This document shows, piece after piece, positions 59,990 to 64,000 of a stretch of 64,000 nucleotides of DNA. Positions within the stretch are counted from its first letter, which is position 1, and the number at the start of each line of letters is the position of its first letter. Made by a program: the position numbers and the translations under genes. The notes beneath the pieces are model-generated. The model was not told the origin of the DNA. It did no database searches and was given only the letters and a program-made list of their open reading frames with translations. Source of the stretch: Ochotona curzoniae (lineage: Eukaryota; Chordata; Mammalia; Lagomorpha; Ochotonidae); the NCBI RefSeq assembly GCF_017591425.1, contig NW_024466512.1, forward strand, positions 18,293,001 through 18,357,000, read 5' to 3'.

Positions 59990-60232
59990 GCCTCAATGCA
60001 TACAAGCCAGAGATGGACTCCCAGTGAAAGACTTGAATACATCCCAGCAGTAAGATGATGAACTCTGACAATGTCTATGCCTATATTGTCAGGTAATACT
60101 TAAATAACAGCATGACTGTTCATGAAGGACATCCATTGTAAAACTAGAGGAATGCTCAATGGGCGGGGAAGGGACCTTGGGGAAGGGCACAGGCAACCCC
60201 AGAGCCTATGGAACTATATCATAAAACAAAAT
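59990..60232 (+). mobile_element. LINE-1 3' end, 5'-truncated, sense (copy B)
   Basis: Homologous by eye to 46768-46990. Includes a G-rich tract (60161-60187) and the terminal 'ccagagcctatggaactata' then 'tcataaaacaaaa'. No long tail or clear TSD. Confidence 0.6.
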
Positions 60233-61658
60233 AGTTTTCTTTGTTTACATTTAAAAGGGTGAGTGTGTCACACAACTAATAAGACTTGTTACTCTCCCTC
60301 CCTCCAGGCAGAAAGGCCCTAAAAAGGCTTGGGTGAAAGATGGGGATCCCCAAGGCAAAGAATCAGCTCTGGGATTGCTTATCAGTCTTTGTTTGCTGAA
60401 GTCAGTTTACTTTGAGCACTGATTCAGTGAAATGACTGAGGACAGTTGAAGTTGATTCTGGAAATGGGAAGCTTTCATTAGAAGGAATGAAAGAAAACAT
60501 AGAAGCTTGTGATTATTCTAATCAGTGGTGTCCCTGCCCATCCCTTACCCCGCCCCCCGGGGTAGTGTTGGATCTCAACCCAGAGTCCTCCAAATTAGCA
60601 CCACCCAGAAACTCACAAAGGCATATTACCCCATGTCACATCTACTTATTCTGGAACTGTGGGGATGGGGACCCCACATTCCAACTCAACAAAACATCCA
60701 GGGAATTCTCATGATGACTTAAACTTAAGAACCTAGCTGGTCCTAAGGAATAAACTCAGCTCCAAAATAGCTTTTAATTTCTGCGCAGGGAACTTCTGAA
60801 CCTTAGCCAAGATAATGAACCCAATGAACTGTAAAGCTATAACCAAATTCCAAGACTCCTAGTTCCTGTCTGGTGATGTTTTTATAATGGCTGAATGAAT
60901 CTAACCCATCATTTGTGCAAGTCAGTATTTTAAATTATGCTAATTCAAAACCTACCCATGTGGTCCATAGGGAAAGATATAGGTCTTTCCCATTTTATTT
61001 TGGAGCTGCTCCTGAAATCTCATTTTGTTTTGAAATACAGTTAGGGATTTCATTTTAGTCATTGTGTGTATTAATAAAATGCTCTTAAGAATGTTGTGGC
61101 CTTCGATGCGTTTTTAGAGACATGCTTGTCCATCTAAGTGATTTTTTTGTGTGTGTCTCAGCAAAGGATATATATTTTTTTGCGGAGCGGAATATTGGAT
61201 ATTCAGAAGAAAACTGGACTGCCATCAAATGACTATTTCCAATTTTGATTTTGACATACATCAGGAGTCCCTCAATAATATTTAGTTACCTTGTGCAGAA
61301 ATTTACTAGACTTTAAACAGCCAAGCACGAGATACCTAGGCTCAAAAAAATTCAGATTTACTTACAGGGAAACTACAAGATACACCAAATCATATCCAAG
61401 AGAAACTGATGTGGTCCGCCCTGCAAATCTAACAGGATATTCTAAGAGTTCTTATTTTCATTAGATTTAATTGGAAAATTAACAATCTGTTTTCCTTTTT
61501 TTATTTCATCGCATCTAGGTTGTCTTTTGAAGTAATGCTCCATTGTGTTGTTCATGACTTCTACTCATTTATGCCCGAATGTCTTGATTCCAACAAGATG
61601 CTCAAACTGTTTCAGAAATCAAGAGAGCAGCTTTTGCTATGGGGAGGGTGATGGAGGG
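60233..61658. other. No recognised feature
   Basis: No repeat or gene recognised. Confidence 0.4.
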
Positions 61659-62109
61659 GGTGTGTGTGTGTGTTTGACAGATGCTATATGCAGGTAATTC
61701 CACTTGAAACAACTGATGTTCCTGTAGAATATGGAATGAAAAGTGATGAGTTCCCCCCACCCCGTCCTCTAGGGAAATCATTCAAATACACACTCTTATC
61801 AAACTCTAATAATGTTGTTGCTTCTGCCTGTTTGCTTTGATGAAGCTGATAATAATGGAAATCTACATTTATTTGCATTTTTTTCCTCCAGAAGTCACTG
61901 GAGCATCCCAGAACATCATTTTAAAGTGCATATGACTTAAGAAGCAAAAACATGAAATATACAAATATAGTGCAGAAACTGAATTTCCTTCAAGAAGGAG
62001 GCTGTGATTTTGTGTTCCCCTCCATGTCTCTGAAATCAGAAGCATGTAAGGAAGTACGCCTCATATACAGCAGGTTTATTTAAAGTATATATTTTTATTT
62101 GAAAGGGAA

Positions 62110-62630
62110 AATTATAGAGAAGAGAAACAGAGATCTTTGAGCCAGACACAGAGAGCCACACAGGAAATTTTTTATCCCAGCAAGAAAGGCAGCCACAAGG
62201 AATGGGGAAGAAATTGGGGCAGAGGAAGTTGCCTGCTGGAAGGCAAGGAAGGCAGAGAGAGAAAGAGGTCTTCTGCCATAGGGACAGAAGGGGGCTATAA
62301 TTGAGGAAGAAGAAGAGAGAGAAACAGAGAACAAGGAGGGCAAGGACACATGCAAGATTGTGCTTTTATGGTCAGGAGTGGGTAATGTGAGGCCGTGAGG
62401 GATTGGTAGACAGGACCATGCACAGATCACAGAAGAATGGTAGATGGGGCAGTAGACAGGTACTAGGGGGCGGGTCCGTGGGGGGCTGGTGAATTGGGCT
62501 ATGAGGTCTGGCACCTTGAGGTTACAGCGGACTGGTGGGAATAAGGTTATGAATTTACAGCAGATTGGTGGAGAACAGGGTTGCAAGGAAAATGGCGCCA
62601 AATTCAAAATGGTGGGGGGTCTTATTAACA
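62110..62630 (-). mobile_element. ERV-type LTR, copy B of a two-member family
   Basis: Minus strand starts TG at 62630 ('tgttaataagacccccca'), has tandem 'aatctgctgtaa'-type units, 'ctcctgaccataaaagcaca' (TATA box, around 62352-62370), a pyrimidine-rich tract, then 'cttgctgggataaaaaattt' with an altered poly-A signal. These landmarks match 34462-34882 in order. The last part (62080-62135) also resembles a CSINE-like tail, so the 3' boundary is uncertain. The 170-codon minus frame arises on the pyrimidine-rich strand. No internal retroviral sequence. Confidence 0.6.
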
Positions 62631-62778
62631 GTGATTGATGTTCAAATCACTGTTCACATGTAGGATGCTAGGGCTTGCCTGTATACCATGACTGTGAGAC
62701 TTCTTCAGGCTGAAACATTATAGGAACATTCCTTCCTAATGGTGCAAGTAACAGCCCTGGTTTTCAACTATATCCCCT

Positions 62779-62794
62779 ACACACACACACACAC
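62779..62794. repeat. (CA)n simple repeat
   Basis: Eight CA units, followed by cgcg. Confidence 0.9.
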
Positions 62795-63764
62795 GCGATC
62801 AGAACTCAGGTGGAGACTCAAAACAACAGTGCTCAAATCTGAAAGAAAAAAACATATAGTGAAAAAGCACCTCCTTTCATTTTACTTTCTTGGTGTTGAA
62901 AAGTGTTTTTCGCAGGGAATACATGGCTTTTCTAAGATTACGAGGTGTGGATAAGAGGTCCAGCCTAGGAGAGCTGTGCCTACTCCAGCACTTGGCACCC
63001 TCAGTGCTGCCATCAGAAGTCATTTTTAGGAATGTCATCCAGTATTCCAAATTTAAAATCCTATTTTTGTGCTCTTCTTGCAAATCATTTTTTTTCTCAC
63101 TTTGATTAAATAGTTATAACATTGGTCCCTTCCAGACCCCAAATATTGGGATCCTGTAGTTCATGTTCACTTGCATGAATAGATTTGAAAGCCATGTGCT
63201 AAAGCAGAAGCTCAACGAAAATAGATGTTGGCAGCTGCTGAGTCAGGTGCTGCTGTCTTAGGCATTCACAGTGTTGTGATTTATTCCCTAGGGGTGATAA
63301 GGAGCAGTGGTGGTTATAGGGAGAAATAGAATGTAAAAGGAAGTAGGAAGACCTTCTGGTCTTCACGAAATGTGCTAAGGAGACAGAAAAAAACCTGAAT
63401 GAAAGATCTGAACAAAATGTTGTACAACCACAAAATACAGAAATCTTGACTGGTCACTCAGTCTTGGTCAGTTTTGCAGCTTCTTTCATTTGGGGCTGTT
63501 GTGTAACAACTCATAACAAGTGTTATGGATTGTGTGGTGTTGGGTGTCACCTCCACTGCTGAGTGGGTAACTAGGCAAGTTCCTTCAACTCCCTTGGCAT
63601 GACGCCAATGATACTCAGTGCAGGAGTACTGCAGTTGAAAATAATTAGCTCATACTCAATAGCCCTTAAACTTGAAATGTATAATATATAAAATATATAG
63701 GACATCAAATGGGGCAGACCTGTTTGCTACCTATCAATAAACAAAAAGTACTTTGGGTGTATAG
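62795..63764. other. No recognised feature
   Basis: No repeat or gene recognised. Confidence 0.4.
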
Positions 63765-63870
63765 AGCCTTTCCATCCACATCATTTTACTTACTAATCAC
63801 ACTAAGTTGTGAGAGTTAAAGGCAAACCATCATTATTTCTATTGTATAGATTAGCTTACACAAAGATTTT
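63765..63870 (-). repeat. Possible MIR SINE fragment, antisense
   Basis: 'ccacatcattttacttacta' and 'tattgtatagattagcttac' fit the antisense MIR 3' half ('ttacatgtattaactcattt', 'attttacagatgagg'). Confidence 0.4.
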
Positions 63871-64000
63871 AAAAGGCAGTTGGAGCTTTCCCAGAAAAAA
63901 AAAAAAAACTAACATTAGAATTCCTTAGTCATAAAATGTTTTTGTTCTGATAACACTTGACAGGTTGCTTAGAGGCAAATGTCTCAGCTTCAAATCCCTG

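Noticed and set aside
62095..62607. 170-codon minus-strand open frame as a gene
   Set aside because: It coincides with an LTR whose pyrimidine-rich strand is poor in stop codons; no recognisable domain.

Overview
This window looks like non-coding mammalian DNA, either intergenic or deep intronic. I find no protein-coding exon I can defend. The organism is a lagomorph, most likely a pika (Ochotona). The basis is the C-repeat (CSINE) family, which is restricted to rabbits, hares and pikas and occurs here about two dozen times, from near-consensus to barely recognisable. The younger copies use a head of the type 'ccttgaa.gcgc.gggatccca' and an '...ataaaataaatctt' tail, which I associate with pika rather than rabbit; the genus call is an inference. 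The base composition is AT-rich, and the longer open frames fall inside repeats or are chance openings.

Layout. 0-5 kb: edge-truncated CSINE, MIR, CSINE with target-site duplication (TSD), L1 3' end. 5.6-6.0 kb: a solo ERV-type LTR with TATA box, poly-A signal and a 6-bp TSD. 6-11 kb: no recognised repeat. 11.4 kb: a Z-DNA-prone CA/CG tract. 13.9-20.3 kb: old CSINEs, an L2 candidate, a young CSINE with a 16-bp TSD, a MER5-type hAT fossil and a MaLR LTR. 20.3-31 kb: sparse MIR, L2 and LTR remnants. 31-36 kb: an ancient antisense L1 broken into pieces by two CSINEs and a block containing a further CSINE and an LTR. 36-45 kb: mostly unique sequence with possible LTRs and old CSINEs. 45.5-50 kb: an antisense L1 interrupted by a U6 snRNA pseudogene, a sense L1 3' end, and then a complete 5'-inverted (twin-primed) L1 insertion with perfect 11-bp TSDs. 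50-55 kb: CSINEs, L1 3' UTR pieces and an unresolved retrocopy-like block. 58.5-59.5 kb: a head-to-head inverted CSINE pair. 60 kb: an L1 3' end. 62.1-62.6 kb: a second member of the LTR family seen at 34.5 kb.

How the parts relate. L1 is the autonomous engine. The TSDs and A-rich tails show it mobilised itself, the CSINEs and probably the U6 copy. LTR elements moved separately. Guanine-quadruplex motifs recur in the L1 3' UTRs. The most noteworthy items are the twin-primed L1, the U6 copy lying opposite to its host L1, the two related LTRs that keep the same frame open, and the nested insertion record at 33-36 kb. I did not find evidence for a new protein-based system.
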